Shown here: in pieces, positions 1-8,871 of the stretch
How the letters are laid out: every line of letters starts with the position of its first letter
Numbering within the stretch: the stretch's first letter is position 1
Assembly (NCBI GenBank): GCA_913061185.1
Contig: CAJXTI010000023.1
Location: 1-50,210 of the forward strand
Reading direction: 5' to 3'
Source: an uncultured Oceanobacter sp.
GTDB taxonomy: Bacteria > Pseudomonadota > Gammaproteobacteria > Pseudomonadales > Oceanobacteraceae
DNA length: 50,210 bases
Notes under the pieces: model-generated
Told to the model about the DNA's origin: nothing
What the model saw: the letters and a program-made list of their open reading frames with translations, nothing else
Databases searched by the model: none
Made by a program: the position numbers and the translations under genes

Positions 1-250
1 AGTTGCCGTTCGCTGCGAATACTGAAGAGGATTTGCAGCAGCAAGGCTCTCAATAAACGCTCCGGAGGAATGGATTCCCGCCCACGCTCGGAATAGATCA
101 GGCTGAGCTTCCAATCGATGTGGGTGAGCGCCTGATCGAACAGGATTTTGATGGATCTCAAAGGGTGGGAACCCGTTCATCCAGTTTGATGGTGGTGAAC
201 AGAGGCTCTTGAGTAATGTCAGCGCCACGCATGGGAGTCCGGGAATCCAT
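1..250 (-). pseudogene. IS5-type transposase N-terminal fragment, frameshifted
   Basis: Reading leftwards from the ATG at 248-250 gives MDSRTPMRGADITQEPLFTT and continues to DERVPT, the N-terminal pattern of IS5-type DDE transposases. The frame hits TGA just after VPTL. The expected continuation (LRSIKILFDQALTHIDWKL, then SERGRESIPPERLLRALLLQ) resumes in another frame. The family usually has DHP between VPT and LR, so a 7-bp deletion between two ACC repeats would explain both the missing residues and the frameshift. The rest lies beyond the left edge. It is probably inactive; the exact IS group is not resolved. Confidence 0.75.
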
Positions 251-360
251 TGAAAAAGAGCATTTTACCAAAGCCAGTAGACATCAGGAATAAAATCAAC
301 GGCCTGCTAGGCCACGGACGGAGCCGGGCCCTACGTCGGTCGGTTACAACCATCACACGT

Positions 361-405
361 CATTTTGCCTCGTTCCCATACTCTGTTTGGGAACGAGGCA
401 AAATG
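361..405. repeat. REP-like perfect hairpin downstream of ygiQ
   Basis: Perfect 18-bp inverted repeat: CATTTTGCCTCGTTCCCA at 361-378 and its complement at 388-405, with a 9-base loop. The core CGTTCCCATACTCTG...GGGAACG resembles the dispersed hairpins mobilised by REP-associated tyrosine transposases in proteobacteria. It ends 1 bp beyond the ygiQ stop codon, so it may also end or stabilise that transcript. No second copy was seen in the window. Confidence 0.6.
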
Positions 406-406
406 A

Positions 407-2716
407 TTACTTCAATTTTCGAACGCGTTTTGGTAATTGCGCTTTGCCGGTATTTTTGCCGCCACTGTTGCCTGTCGTGCCCTTGCTTACCACACTACCT
501 TGAGTACGCGGTTTGCTGGCTGCTTCGGCTTTTGAGGCAACCGACTGCTGCTTGGCCACCTTGCCCTGCACACCTCGGCCTTTGGCTTGATAGCCCGGAC
601 GCTGACGCCCTCCTGCCGGTGCATCTTCCGCCGGGATCAGGGCATTAGGGCCTTTGCCAATCAGGTCGTGTCGACCCATACGCTTGAGTTCTTCACGCAA
701 CATCGGCCAGTTACGTTCGTCATGGTAGCGCAGGAAGGCTTTTTGCAGCCGACGCTGTTCAATATCACGGGGAATGGTCATTTTTGCCGTTTTATAACTC
801 ATCCGTTGCAACGGATTGCGCTCAGAATGGTACATGGCAGTGGCCAGTGACATCGGTGACGGATAGAAGGTCTGTACCTGGTCAACGCGCATTTTCTGGC
901 TCTTGAGCCAGCGGGCCAGATTCATCATATCTTCGTTTTCGGTACCCGGATGCGCAGCAATAAAGTACGGCACCAGGTACTGCTCCTTACCCGCTTCCTT
1001 CGAAAACTTGTCGAACATACGTTTGAAATTGTCGTAGGTACCCATCCCCGGTTTCATCATTTTATTGAGGACGTTTTTTTCGGTGTGCTCCGGAGCAATT
1101 TTTAACAAGCCACCGACATGATGAGTCACCAGTTCACGGACGTATTCCGGGTCTTCCACAGCGAGGTCGTAACGCAGGCCAGAGGCAATGGCAATACGCT
1201 TGATCCCCGGCAAGGCACGAGCGGCACGGTACAGTTCGGTGGTCGGTTTATGGCTGGTTTCGAGGTTTTTACAAATCCCCGGATGCACGCATGACAGGCG
1301 ACGGCAATTTTTCAGAATCGTCTCGCTCTTGCACTTGAGCATGTACATATTGGCGGTTGGGCCACCGAGATCGGAGACGGTGCCGGTAAATCCTGGCACC
1401 TTGTCACGGATTTCCTCAATCTCGTGAATGATGCTTTCCTGGGAGCGACTCTGGATAATGCGGCCTTCGTGCTCGGTAATAGAGCAGAAAGTGCAGCCAC
1501 CAAAGCAGCCACGCATGATGTTCACCGAGAAACGGATCATATCGTAGGCGGGAATACGCGCTTCACCATACGCCGGGTGGGGAATACGCTGATACGGCAA
1601 CGCAAAGACAGCATCCATTTCATCGGTTTCCAGCGGGATCGGGGGCGGATTGACCCATACTTCCTGGCTGCCGTGCTTTTGCATCAAGGGGTGAGCGTTG
1701 TAGGGGTTGGATTCCTGATGTAACACCCGTGAGGCATGAGCATAAAGAGCACTGTCGTTACGTACCTTGTCGAACGAGGGTAAACGAATATAGGTGCGAC
1801 TGTTGTCGTGTTCGACCTTGCGCTGCAATGGCATGGGTATAATTTTAATCGGCATGACGTCCGCGTCCACACCGGCCTCAATACCCGCTTCAGCGGCTTG
1901 CTGATCCGAGGCACAGCTTTCACTGTTGGCTTCTTTCATTTCGTACGGGTTGGCAATGACGTCGATTTTCCCCGGCCAGTCGATACGGGTAGAGTCGATT
2001 TCTGTCCAGCCTTGCGGTGGCGCATCACGCAGAATTGCGGTGCCGCGCAGGTCGATAATATCCTTGATGTCGCGGCCCTCGGCCAGCTTGTGGGTCAGTT
2101 CCACCAGCGCTCGTTCGGCGTTGCCGTAAAGCAGAATGTCAGCGCCGGAGTCAATCAGTACCGAGCGCCGCACCTGATCGCTCCAGTAATCATACTGGGC
2201 AATACGGCGTAAACTGGCTTCGATACCACCGATAACAATCGGGACGTCTTTGTAAACTTCACGTATTTTCTGGGAATAAACAATCACCGCCCGATCCGGG
2301 CGCTTGCCAGGTTCACCGCCGGGGGTATAGGCATCTTCCGAGCGTACCTTGAGGTCGGCGGTATAACGATTGATCAGTGAGTCCATATTGCCCGCCGACA
2401 CGCCGAAGTAGAAATTCGGCTTGCCCAGTCGGGTAAAGTCGTCCGGATTGTTCCAGTCCGGCTGACATATCATACCAACACGAAAACCCTGGCTTTCCAG
2501 CAACCGCCCAATGACGGCCATACCGAAGCTGGGATGATCCACGTAAGCATCACCGCACACGACAATAATGTCGCAGCTGTCCCAGCCCAACTGATCCATT
2601 TCCTCTCGCGACGTTGGTAAAAACGGTGCGGTGCCGAAACACTCGGCCCAATAGGGGAAATGCGAAAACAGATGCGGTACCTCGGTGGTGACCGGCTGCT
2701 GGTTGGACTGCGACAT
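407..2716 (-). CDS. ygiQ: YgiQ family radical SAM protein
   Basis: Radical S-adenosylmethionine protein of the YgiQ (UPF0313) family, of unknown cellular reaction. The [4Fe-4S] motif CxxxCxxC is visible in [19 protein letters not shown] near residue 405. The N-terminus ([20 protein letters not shown]) and [12 protein letters not shown] are family hallmarks. The frame is open for 46 codons upstream to 2854, but family members begin close to YWAECFG, so the ATG at 2716 is chosen; this gives 769 residues against about 740 in E. coli. The C-terminal tail of about 80 residues is basic, low-complexity and Gln/Lys/Gly-rich, which is a common lineage-specific extension. It is transcribed divergently from nasT. 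Confidence 0.9.
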   Translation of the reverse strand: MSQSNQQPVTTEVPHLFSHFPYWAECFGTAPFLPTSREEMDQLGWDSCDIIVVCGDAYVDHPSFGMAVIGRLLESQGFRVGMICQPDWNNPDDFTRLGKPNFYFGVSAGNMDSLINRYTADLKVRSEDAYTPGGEPGKRPDRAVIVYSQKIREVYKDVPIVIGGIEASLRRIAQYDYWSDQVRRSVLIDSGADILLYGNAERALVELTHKLAEGRDIKDIIDLRGTAILRDAPPQGWTEIDSTRIDWPGKIDVIANPYEMKEANSESCASDQQAAEAGIEAGVDADVMPIKIIPMPLQRKVEHDNSRTYIRLPSFDKVRNDSALYAHASRVLHQESNPYNAHPLMQKHGSQEVWVNPPPIPLETDEMDAVFALPYQRIPHPAYGEARIPAYDMIRFSVNIMRGCFGGCTFCSITEHEGRIIQSRSQESIIHEIEEIRDKVPGFTGTVSDLGGPTANMYMLKCKSETILKNCRRLSCVHPGICKNLETSHKPTTELYRAARALPGIKRIAIASGLRYDLAVEDPEYVRELVTHHVGGLLKIAPEHTEKNVLNKMMKPGMGTYDNFKRMFDKFSKEAGKEQYLVPYFIAAHPGTENEDMMNLARWLKSQKMRVDQVQTFYPSPMSLATAMYHSERNPLQRMSYKTAKMTIPRDIEQRRLQKAFLRYHDERNWPMLREELKRMGRHDLIGKGPNALIPAEDAPAGGRQRPGYQAKGRGVQGKVAKQQSVASKAEAASKPRTQGSVVSKGTTGNSGGKNTGKAQLPKRVRKLK

Positions 2717-3071
2717 AAATTTCAAGCTCTTGTATACACGGACTGGCGGACGCCAAAGAGCGGCTATTCTCCCAAAATTCGGGCCAAGACTGAAGAATAA
2801 CCCAGTTAAATAGTCGGAAATTAACCATAATATAGCAATTAACCCTGTCAACACTTAGCGAGCATGTAAGTAAGACGGAAGAACATGCCTTATTCCGGCT
2901 CCAGCTTGCCTGCTATCCCGTTTTAAAACCCGGCACCGGCAAGGAGATAGCAGAAATCCGGCATTGGCAGCTGCGTCCATGACAACAGTCAGTCGCTCCC
3001 ATACGCTGCTGCTATTCCGCCAAAAACTGCTACCATCGCTCTCCTAACTTGCCGAGATACAGCTCAACATA
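2717..3071. other. Divergent ygiQ/nasT intergenic region
   Basis: No gene is visible in this 355-bp spacer. It must contain the promoters of ygiQ (minus) and nasT (plus). The only regulatory candidate seen is a weak sigma-54-like element at 2938-2951. An inverted pair GCATGT/ACATGC lies near 2863-2887, but its spacer is too long for a standard dimer site. Confidence 0.5.
2938..2951 (+). promoter_or_regulatory. Possible sigma-54 promoter for nasT
   Basis: GGCAAGGAGATAGC has the obligatory GG-N10-GC spacing, with GGCA at -24 and TAGC at -12. Transcription would start near 2963, about 110 bp before nasT. The match is weaker than those at amtB and narK, and no NtrC dyad was found beside it. Confidence 0.3.
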
Positions 3072-3692
3072 ATGTCCCACCGTGAATCACAAAAAAGACC
3101 GGGGAAAAACGCAACACCCCGAATCATGGTTGTCGACGATCAGGCGCCTCGTGCCGCGATCCTGCAGCAGGCCTTGTCGGATGCCGGCTGCGAAGTCGTT
3201 GCCTGTCTGGCCAGTGCTCAGGGCCTGATGAAAAAGGTGATGGAACACCAGCCAGACGTCATCATTATCGACATCGAAAGTCCCGACCGAGACATGCTGG
3301 AGCACATGACCGTGCTTAACCAACATAACCCTAAACCGGTGATTATGTTCTCCGATGAAGACGACCCCGCCACCATTGAAAAAGCAGTGCGTGCGGGTGT
3401 CAGCGCCTACGTCGTCGACGGGCTCAATCCTGCCCGCGTCAAGTCGATCATGGATGTCGCCGTCGCCCGTTTCCGGGAGTTTCAGGCATTACGTGGTGAA
3501 CTGGAAAAAACCAAAAACCAGCTGGCTGACCGACGCTTGCTGGACGAAGCCAAATCTTTGTTGATGAAGCAAAAGAACATGTCGGAAGAAGAGGCGTATC
3601 ACGCCATGCGCAAGATGGCTATGGATCGTGGCCAACGTATGGTCGATGTCGCTAAAAACATCATTTCGGTGATGAACCTGCTGAACGGTTAA
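3072..3692 (+). CDS. nasT: NasT-type ANTAR antiterminator (nitrate response)
   Basis: 206-residue RNA-binding response regulator. Residues about 17-135 form a receiver-like domain with acidic pair D22-D23, putative phospho-acceptor D67 (in IIIDIESP) and S94. The position of the usual conserved lysine reads AYVVDG, as is common in NasT. A helix then leads to an ANTAR domain at about 150-200 (RRLLDEAKSLLMKQ, EEEAYHAMRKMAM). In Azotobacter and Paracoccus, NasT binds leader RNA and prevents termination of nitrate-assimilation operons unless held by NasS. The gene is followed after 7 bp by nasS, so the two are surely cotranscribed. Likely targets are the leaders before nrtA and the flavoprotein. 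The start is the first ATG; its ribosome-binding site is weak. Confidence 0.92.
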   Translation: MSHRESQKRPGKNATPRIMVVDDQAPRAAILQQALSDAGCEVVACLASAQGLMKKVMEHQPDVIIIDIESPDRDMLEHMTVLNQHNPKPVIMFSDEDDPATIEKAVRAGVSAYVVDGLNPARVKSIMDVAVARFREFQALRGELEKTKNQLADRRLLDEAKSLLMKQKNMSEEEAYHAMRKMAMDRGQRMVDVAKNIISVMNLLNG

Positions 3693-3699
3693 CCTGACT

Positions 3700-4869
3700 A
3701 TGACAGATACTGATACCCAACTGGAAAAATCCGACCTGATACTGGGCTACATGCCACTGAGTGACAGCCTTCCATTACTGGTTGCCGATACCCAGGGCTA
3801 TTTTGAGGCCGAGGGCCTTCACGTCGAACTGCAACAAGAAGTATCCTGGGCCAATATTCGCGACAAGGTACTGGTCGGTCACCTCGATGGTGCCCAGATG
3901 CTGGCCCCCATGCTATTGGCAACCCATCTCGGTCTTGGCGGCCTGAAAAAAGCCATGATGACCCCCTTTGCCTTCGGCCTGAATGGCAACGCCTTTACCA
4001 TCTCACGATCGTTAGGCAAACAACTGGACGCCAATTCTCCTGAGCATGCTCTAGCCGGTAACGCCGTCGCTGCTGGCAAGGCATTAAAACAGGTTATCAA
4101 GGCACGGCGTTCTTACGGCGGTCAACCGCTGGTGTTTGCCACCGTTTACCCTTACTCCATTCATAATCTGTTACTGCGTGACTGGCTGGCAGCCTCAGGT
4201 GTTGACCCGGATCAGGACGTCACGCTGGTCGTTCTGCCACCGTCACAGATGGTAGATCACCTGTCGCTGTCTCACATTGACGGATTTTGTGCTGGTGCGC
4301 CCTGGAACTCAGTGGCTATCCAGAAAAATGTCGGTGAATGCCTGCTGACTGGCCCCGACTTATGGAGCAGTGCCCCAGACAAGGTACTCGGCTTGACTCA
4401 GGAGTGGGCCAACGCCCATCCCAATACCACTCTGGCGCTGGTACGTGCACTGGACAAGGCGACGGTCTGGCTGGATGAGAATCGCAACGCCGCAGGCACA
4501 TTACTGGCTGAAGCCATTCATGTACCCCTTGCCGCAGCCCTGCCTGCTCTGGTCGGCGAATTTATCTACCGCACTGGTGAAACCAAACAACAACAGCCGG
4601 ATATGTTGATATTCCATCGTTCTCTCGCCAATTATCCATGGCAGGAACATGGCTGCTGGTTCCTGAAACAGATGCAACGCTGGGGCTGGGTCAGTTCCGC
4701 ACTGGACTGTGAAGAAGTGGTGAGCCACTGCTACCGCACCGATCTGTACCACCAGGCGCTGCAGCTACCCACCTTGCTGGAAGGCACCCAACTGTCGTTG
4801 GATCACAGCGAAGAATGGCAACTCGAAGGCATTGTCATGTCACCCACTGCGTTTACCTATCGTCGTTGA
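3700..4869 (+). CDS. nasS: NasS nitrate sensor (NrtA-like, cytoplasmic)
   Basis: 389 residues homologous to the nitrate-binding NrtA fold (GYMPLSDSLPLLVADTQGYF, LDGAQMLAPM, GLNGNAFT) but with no signal peptide. That separates the cytoplasmic sensor NasS from the periplasmic binding protein NrtA encoded just downstream. NasS binds NasT when nitrate is absent and releases it on nitrate or nitrite binding. The ligand region is recognisable from HLDGAQMLAP and from FCAGAPWNSVA near residue 200, which aligns with YCVGEPWNQ of NrtA. It overlaps nothing and is probably translated by coupling from nasT. Confidence 0.9.
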   Translation: MTDTDTQLEKSDLILGYMPLSDSLPLLVADTQGYFEAEGLHVELQQEVSWANIRDKVLVGHLDGAQMLAPMLLATHLGLGGLKKAMMTPFAFGLNGNAFTISRSLGKQLDANSPEHALAGNAVAAGKALKQVIKARRSYGGQPLVFATVYPYSIHNLLLRDWLAASGVDPDQDVTLVVLPPSQMVDHLSLSHIDGFCAGAPWNSVAIQKNVGECLLTGPDLWSSAPDKVLGLTQEWANAHPNTTLALVRALDKATVWLDENRNAAGTLLAEAIHVPLAAALPALVGEFIYRTGETKQQQPDMLIFHRSLANYPWQEHGCWFLKQMQRWGWVSSALDCEEVVSHCYRTDLYHQALQLPTLLEGTQLSLDHSEEWQLEGIVMSPTAFTYRR

Positions 4870-4879
4870 CCAAGCCAAA

Positions 4880-4905
4880 CCGCATGCCACTGGTTTGGCA
4901 TGCGG
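4880..4905 (+). terminator. Stem-loop after nasS
   Basis: Perfect 10-bp stem, CCGCATGCCA at 4880-4889 and TGGCATGCGG at 4896-4905, with a 6-base loop, 11 bp beyond the nasS stop. There is no T-run, so it may be Rho-assisted termination or 3'-end stabilisation. Confidence 0.5.
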
Positions 4906-4922
4906 GCACTGCCTGGGCCATA

Positions 4923-4950
4923 TGACACCCCATCAGTGACACCCCATCAG
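4923..4950. repeat. Tandem 14-bp duplication
   Basis: TGACACCCCATCAG occurs twice head to tail (4923-4936 and 4937-4950). It is probably replication slippage; no function is apparent. Confidence 0.8.
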
Positions 4951-5068
4951 TACCCTTCCTTCCCTGAAACCTCGTAGTCTGCCCACTGTCGCCCCTCCGT
5001 AAAGCCACAACCTACCCTGGAGCCATCGGTCAATAAACGCCCCAAACCGGGGTGGGCTAGCAACATGC

Positions 5069-5085
5069 TGCACCAGATTTGTGCT
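5069..5085 (+). promoter_or_regulatory. NtrC-like enhancer site upstream of nrtA
   Basis: TGCACC-AGATT-TGTGCT matches 10 of the 12 conserved bases of the NtrC dyad TGCACC-N5-GGTGCA. It is centred about 95 bp upstream of the start expected from the sigma-54 element at 5146-5160, a normal enhancer distance. Confidence 0.55.
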
Positions 5086-5145
5086 GTCATATCGTGCGAT
5101 CACGATGCCATACCGTTCACGACCCAGGGAAAAGATATCGATTCA

Positions 5146-5160
5146 AGGCCAACAGAATGC
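5146..5160 (+). promoter_or_regulatory. Candidate sigma-54 promoter for nrtABC
   Basis: AGGCCAACAGAATGC carries GG-N10-GC with GGC at -24 and ATGC at -12, predicting a start near 5172. The resulting leader of about 190 nt would include the hairpins and terminator ahead of nrtA. The match is moderate. A competing element, TGGCACAGCGTTTGA at 5218-5232, has a better -24 but lacks the C at -12. Confidence 0.4.
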
Positions 5161-5203
5161 CCGCTATTCGGGCTTTCTGGCCCGTTTCGTTCATTTTTCT
5201 GGT

Positions 5204-5266
5204 TTATTAAACGCTTTTGGCACAGCGTTTGAATAACAGTCCATACATAAGCCCAACGGCGGGCTT
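5204..5266 (+). promoter_or_regulatory. NasT-responsive leader hairpins of nrtABC
   Basis: Two hairpins in the nrtA leader. The second is textbook ANTAR-type: AAGCCC (5249-5254), hexaloop AACGGC (5255-5260), GGGCTT (5261-5266), a perfect 6-bp stem with A at loop position 1 and G at 4. The first (5204-5236) pairs TTATTAAACGC with GCGTTTGAATAA with one bulge and an 8-10 base loop, so it does not show a clean hexaloop. ANTAR proteins such as NasT and NasR bind paired hairpins of this kind just upstream of an attenuator. Confidence 0.65.
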
Positions 5267-5290
5267 CATTTGAAAACACAGAATCCAAGC

Positions 5291-5330
5291 AAAGGCGCTA
5301 CAACGTTAATCGTTGTCGCGCCTTTTTTTT
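5291..5330 (+). terminator. Intrinsic attenuator in the nrtA leader
   Basis: GGCGC-T-ACAACG pairs with CGTTGT-C-GCGCC around the loop TTAAT and is followed by eight T residues at 5323-5330. It lies 34 bp before the nrtA start and therefore must be read through for nrtABC to be expressed. The sequence AGCAAAGGCGCT at its left edge recurs exactly at the attenuator before the flavoprotein at 14356. Confidence 0.85.
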
Positions 5331-5363
5331 GTTTAAAAACCCGCTCCAGAGAGAGGAAGCATA

Positions 5364-6749
5364 ATGCAAGGAATTAACCAACTGCGCCGGAAATTACTGA
5401 CCAGCGCCGCCATTCTGGCAACTGGTCTGGTAACAATTGGTGCACCTGCAGCGCTGGCGAAAGAGTATCCTGAAAAAGAAGAACTCAAGTTTGGCTTTAT
5501 CAAGCTGACTGACATGGCTCCTCTAGCCATTGCGTATGAAAAAGGCTATTTCGAAGACGAAGGCCTGTACGTCACTCTGGAAGCGCAAGCAAACTGGAAA
5601 GTACTGTTGGATCGCGTTATTGATGGCCAGCTCGACGGTGCACACATGTTGGCAGGCCAGCCTCTCGGTGCCACCATTGGTTTTGGTACCAAGGCCGACA
5701 TCATCACCGCTTTCAGCATGGATCTGAATGGTAATGCCATTACCGTTTCCAACGACATCTGGAAGCAAATGAAGCCTTACGTGCCTATGGGTGCCGATGG
5801 CAAGCCAGTGCACCCGATCAAGGCAGATGCACTGAAGCCGGTCGTTGACAAGTACAAGGCGGAAGGCAAGCCGTTCAACATGGGTATGGTATTCCCGGTA
5901 TCCACGCACAACTATGAGCTGCGTTACTGGCTGGCGGCTGGCGGCATTCACCCTGGCTACTATGCACCAGCCAAGGGCGATACCTCCGGTAAGATCAACG
6001 CCGATGCGCTGCTGTCTGTCACCCCGCCACCACAAATGCCATCCACCATGGAAGCTGGCACCATCTATGGTTACTGCGTGGGCGAACCCTGGAACCAGCA
6101 AGCCGTATTTAAAGGTATCGGCGTACCGGTGGTTACTGACTATGAAATCTGGAAAAACAACCCTGAAAAAGTCTTTGGTGTAAGCCAGCAATGGGCTGAA
6201 AAATACCCGATTACCCATAAAGCCGTGGTCAAGGCACTGATCCGTGCAGCAGCCTGGCTGGATGCGGACAACAACGCCAACCGTCCTGAAGCTGTAAAAA
6301 TTCTCTCCAAATCTGACTACGTCGGCGCCGATTACGACGTTATCGCCAATTCCATGACCGGTACCTTTGAATACGAGAAAGGCGACAAGCGTGACGTGCC
6401 TGATTTCAACGTGTTCTTCCGTTACAACGCCACCTACCCGTACTACTCCGATGCTATCTGGTACCTGACCCAAATGCGTCGTTGGGGTCAGATTGCCGAC
6501 GAGAAGCCAGACAGCTGGTATATGGACGTGGCCAAAAAAGTCTACCGTCCTGACATCTATGCCACAGCTGCCAAAGAGCTGATCAAGGAAGGCAAACTGA
6601 AAGCGGCTGACTTCCCTGACTTCGGCAAGGAAGACGGCTTCAAGGCACCACAAACCCAGTTCATCGATGGTATTACCTACGATGGCAAAGAACCTAATGC
6701 CTACTTGAAGAAATTCAAGATTGGTCTGAAAGGTGACGACACTATCTAA
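5364..6749 (+). CDS. nrtA: Nitrate ABC transporter substrate-binding protein
   Basis: 461-residue periplasmic nitrate/nitrite-binding protein. The N-terminus has a paired arginine (RRKLLTSAA), a hydrophobic stretch and an ALA cleavage site near residue 32, compatible with Tat or Sec export. Hallmarks include [33 protein letters not shown] and [11 protein letters not shown]. It delivers nitrate to the NrtB/NrtC importer in the next genes. A GAGAGGAAG ribosome-binding site precedes the ATG. Expression is probably controlled by the leader attenuator directly upstream, and a stem-loop follows the stop codon. Confidence 0.93.
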   Translation: MQGINQLRRKLLTSAAILATGLVTIGAPAALAKEYPEKEELKFGFIKLTDMAPLAIAYEKGYFEDEGLYVTLEAQANWKVLLDRVIDGQLDGAHMLAGQPLGATIGFGTKADIITAFSMDLNGNAITVSNDIWKQMKPYVPMGADGKPVHPIKADALKPVVDKYKAEGKPFNMGMVFPVSTHNYELRYWLAAGGIHPGYYAPAKGDTSGKINADALLSVTPPPQMPSTMEAGTIYGYCVGEPWNQQAVFKGIGVPVVTDYEIWKNNPEKVFGVSQQWAEKYPITHKAVVKALIRAAAWLDADNNANRPEAVKILSKSDYVGADYDVIANSMTGTFEYEKGDKRDVPDFNVFFRYNATYPYYSDAIWYLTQMRRWGQIADEKPDSWYMDVAKKVYRPDIYATAAKELIKEGKLKAADFPDFGKEDGFKAPQTQFIDGITYDGKEPNAYLKKFKIGLKGDDTI

Positions 6750-6772
6750 CTATCCATAGATAGGTCTGATCA

Positions 6773-6809
6773 GTGTGCCTGCCAACGCCACAAGTGATGG
6801 CAGGCACAC
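6773..6809 (+). promoter_or_regulatory. Intercistronic stem-loop nrtA-nrtB
   Basis: Perfect 12-bp stem, GTGTGCCTGCCA at 6773-6784 and its complement at 6798-6809, with a 13-base loop and no T-run. In ABC operons such elements often protect the binding-protein mRNA and lower downstream expression, giving binding protein in excess over permease. Confidence 0.6.
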
Positions 6810-6873
6810 GACACATAGCGGGGAAGTTTCCCCGAAAGTCAGCAACTACCCCGCTACCCCGGAGATATAAAAA

Positions 6874-7878
6874 ATGAATATTGCACTGTCGAACCTGCCG
6901 TGGCTTGAGCCCATCGTGAAAATCATACAGGGCGACAACATAAGCCAGAATGTCCAGATCATAGCCAAAGCCATTGGCGTACCGCTGGCAGGTATCCTGG
7001 TATTTTTGATGATCTGGCACGGAGCGGCCAGCAATATCGAAACCTCGCTGGGTAATTTCCCCGGCCCGGCCGATGTTTACGAACAAAGCAAAGGTCTGAT
7101 TGCGGAACATTTTGCAGAGCGCGAAAAAGCCGAGGCCTTTTATGAGCGCCAGGATGAGCGCAATGCAGCCCGTATGGCGAACGACCCGGATTACGTACCC
7201 AAAATTCGTGATTACACAGGTAAAGCCACCTATTTCGATCAGATTCTAACCAGCCTGATCACCGTCATGACCGGTTTTATTCTGGCATCGATTATCGCCA
7301 TTCCACTGGGCATTCTGACCGGTCTTAGCTCAACGCTGAATGCCGCGTTCAACCCGATCATCCAGATATTCAAACCGGTATCGCCATTGGCCTGGTTACC
7401 ACTGGTGACCATGGTTGTCAGCGCTGTGTATGTCTCTGATGATCCGACCGTACCCAAGTCGTTTATCAACTCCATGATCACGGTGATGTTGTGTTCCCTG
7501 TGGCCTACCCTGCTGAATACTTCCGTCGGTGTTGCCTCTATCTCACCGGATTTGCAAAACGTCAGCCAGGTACTGCGTCTGAACTTTATTACCCATGTCA
7601 CCAAGATTGTACTGCCATCGGCCATTCCGATGATGTTCACCGGCTTGCGCCTGTCACTGGGGATTGCCTGGATGGTATTGATCGCAGCTGAAATGCTGGC
7701 CCAGAACCCAGGCCTCGGCAAGTTCGTCTGGGATGAGTTCCAGAACGGATCATCCGACTCCCTCGGCCGTATTATGGTTGCTGTTATCACCATTGGTCTG
7801 ATTGGTTTTGCCCTCGACCGCCTCATGCTCAGCCTGCAAAAAGCAGTGTCCTGGGACAAATCCGCCAACGTACGCTAA
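6874..7878 (+). CDS. nrtB: Nitrate ABC transporter permease
   Basis: 334-residue inner-membrane permease of the NrtB/SsuC/TauC type. A first membrane segment lies near residues 32-50 (IGVPLAGILVFLMIW). A hydrophilic insert of about 70 residues rich in Glu and Arg follows, then the conserved membrane region from about residue 120 with the coupling loop (VLRLNFITHVTKIVLPSAIP) and AWMVLIAAEML. The ribosome-binding site is CGGAGA. It pairs with nrtC, which starts 30 bp downstream. Confidence 0.92.
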   Translation: MNIALSNLPWLEPIVKIIQGDNISQNVQIIAKAIGVPLAGILVFLMIWHGAASNIETSLGNFPGPADVYEQSKGLIAEHFAEREKAEAFYERQDERNAARMANDPDYVPKIRDYTGKATYFDQILTSLITVMTGFILASIIAIPLGILTGLSSTLNAAFNPIIQIFKPVSPLAWLPLVTMVVSAVYVSDDPTVPKSFINSMITVMLCSLWPTLLNTSVGVASISPDLQNVSQVLRLNFITHVTKIVLPSAIPMMFTGLRLSLGIAWMVLIAAEMLAQNPGLGKFVWDEFQNGSSDSLGRIMVAVITIGLIGFALDRLMLSLQKAVSWDKSANVR

Positions 7879-7908
7879 GTCACGTCAATCGACACCGGAG
7901 AATTTATT

Positions 7909-8748
7909 ATGAGCGTTATCCTTGACATCAGCCGCGTTGGTATCGAATTTCCAACCGCAAAAGGCTCATTCCGCGCCCTGATCGACGTGGATCTGAAAAT
8001 CAAGCAGGGTGAATACATCTCCCTGATTGGTCACTCGGGCTGCGGCAAATCCACCGTACTGAATATCGTTGCGGGCTTGCTGCAAGCCACTGAAGGCGGC
8101 GTGATGCTGCACGGCCGTGAAGTCAACGAACCCGGCCCTGAACGTGCTGTTGTGTTCCAGAACCACTCTCTGTTGCCGTGGCTGACTGCTTATCAAAACG
8201 TTGAGCTGGCCGTCAAAACCGTCTTCAAGGGGAAGAAATCCAAAGCCGAGATGCGTGCCTGGATTGAACACAACCTTGAACTGGTGCACATGACCCACGC
8301 CATGCACAAACGCCCGGACGAAATTTCTGGTGGTATGAAGCAGCGGGTCGGTATTGCCCGTGCGCTGGCGATGGAACCAGACATTTTACTGATGGACGAG
8401 CCGTTCGGGGCGCTGGACGCCCTGACCCGTGCCCACCTGCAGGATTCCCTGATGGACATTCAGAAGGAACTGAATAACACCATCATCATGATCACCCACG
8501 ACGTCGACGAGGCCGTTTTACTGTCGGATCGGATCGTGATGATGACCAATGGCCCATCGGCGACCATTGGCGAAATTCTGGAAATCGACCTGGAACGGCC
8601 ACGTAACCGTCTGGAACTGGCCGATGACCCCCGTTATAACCACCTGAGACATCAGGTGCTGCAATTCCTGTACGAAAAACAAAAGAAGGTTGAAGACATC
8701 AGCCCGGCAAAGAAGAGCAAACCCGACGCTAACGAAAAAGTAGCGTAA
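7909..8748 (+). CDS. nrtC: Nitrate ABC transporter ATP-binding protein
   Basis: 279-residue ABC ATPase powering nitrate import. Visible motifs are Walker A GHSGCGKST (about residues 41-49), Q-loop VVFQNHSLLPW, signature ISGGMKQRVGIARAL, Walker B LLMDEPFGALDALTR and H-loop THDVDEA. It is a single-domain ATPase of NrtD type, without the NrtA-like C-terminal domain of cyanobacterial NrtC. The C-terminal tail is charged (EKQKKVEDISPAKKSKPDAN). Confidence 0.92.
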   Translation: MSVILDISRVGIEFPTAKGSFRALIDVDLKIKQGEYISLIGHSGCGKSTVLNIVAGLLQATEGGVMLHGREVNEPGPERAVVFQNHSLLPWLTAYQNVELAVKTVFKGKKSKAEMRAWIEHNLELVHMTHAMHKRPDEISGGMKQRVGIARALAMEPDILLMDEPFGALDALTRAHLQDSLMDIQKELNNTIIMITHDVDEAVLLSDRIVMMTNGPSATIGEILEIDLERPRNRLELADDPRYNHLRHQVLQFLYEKQKKVEDISPAKKSKPDANEKVA

Positions 8749-8770
8749 CACCCTATTTAATATCACAAAC

Positions 8771-8796
8771 AAGGGGCGCAACCTCCGCCCCCTTTC
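8771..8796 (+). terminator. Terminator after nrtC
   Basis: GGGGCG (8773-8778) pairs with CGCCCC (8786-8791), followed by CTTTCT. This short GC-rich hairpin lies 22 bp after the nrtC stop. It may be leaky, so the downstream porin could still receive nrt transcripts. Confidence 0.5.
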
Positions 8797-8871
8797 TGGT
8801 GTTCACCAACACCGGACGGGGATCGGCTGGTCTGCAAAAAGCCTCCGGACGTCTATGAAGGAGAACGTTCC

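Noticed and set aside
5147..5182. Upstream hairpin (GGCCA...GCCCG-CTATT-CGGGC...TGGCC) as the first ANTAR hairpin
   Set aside because: Well-formed, but its loop has five bases and lacks the A1/G4 pattern, and it would straddle the predicted transcription start.
5218..5232. TGGCACAGCGTTTGA as the sigma-54 promoter of nrtA
   Set aside because: Perfect TGGCAC at -24, but the -12 element ends GA instead of GC, and the transcript would start after the first leader hairpin. Kept only as an alternative to 5146-5160.
5523..6653. Long antisense open frame opposite nrtA (376 codons)
   Set aside because: It is the complement of a well-supported gene; the length reflects codon bias and it has no recognisable protein features.
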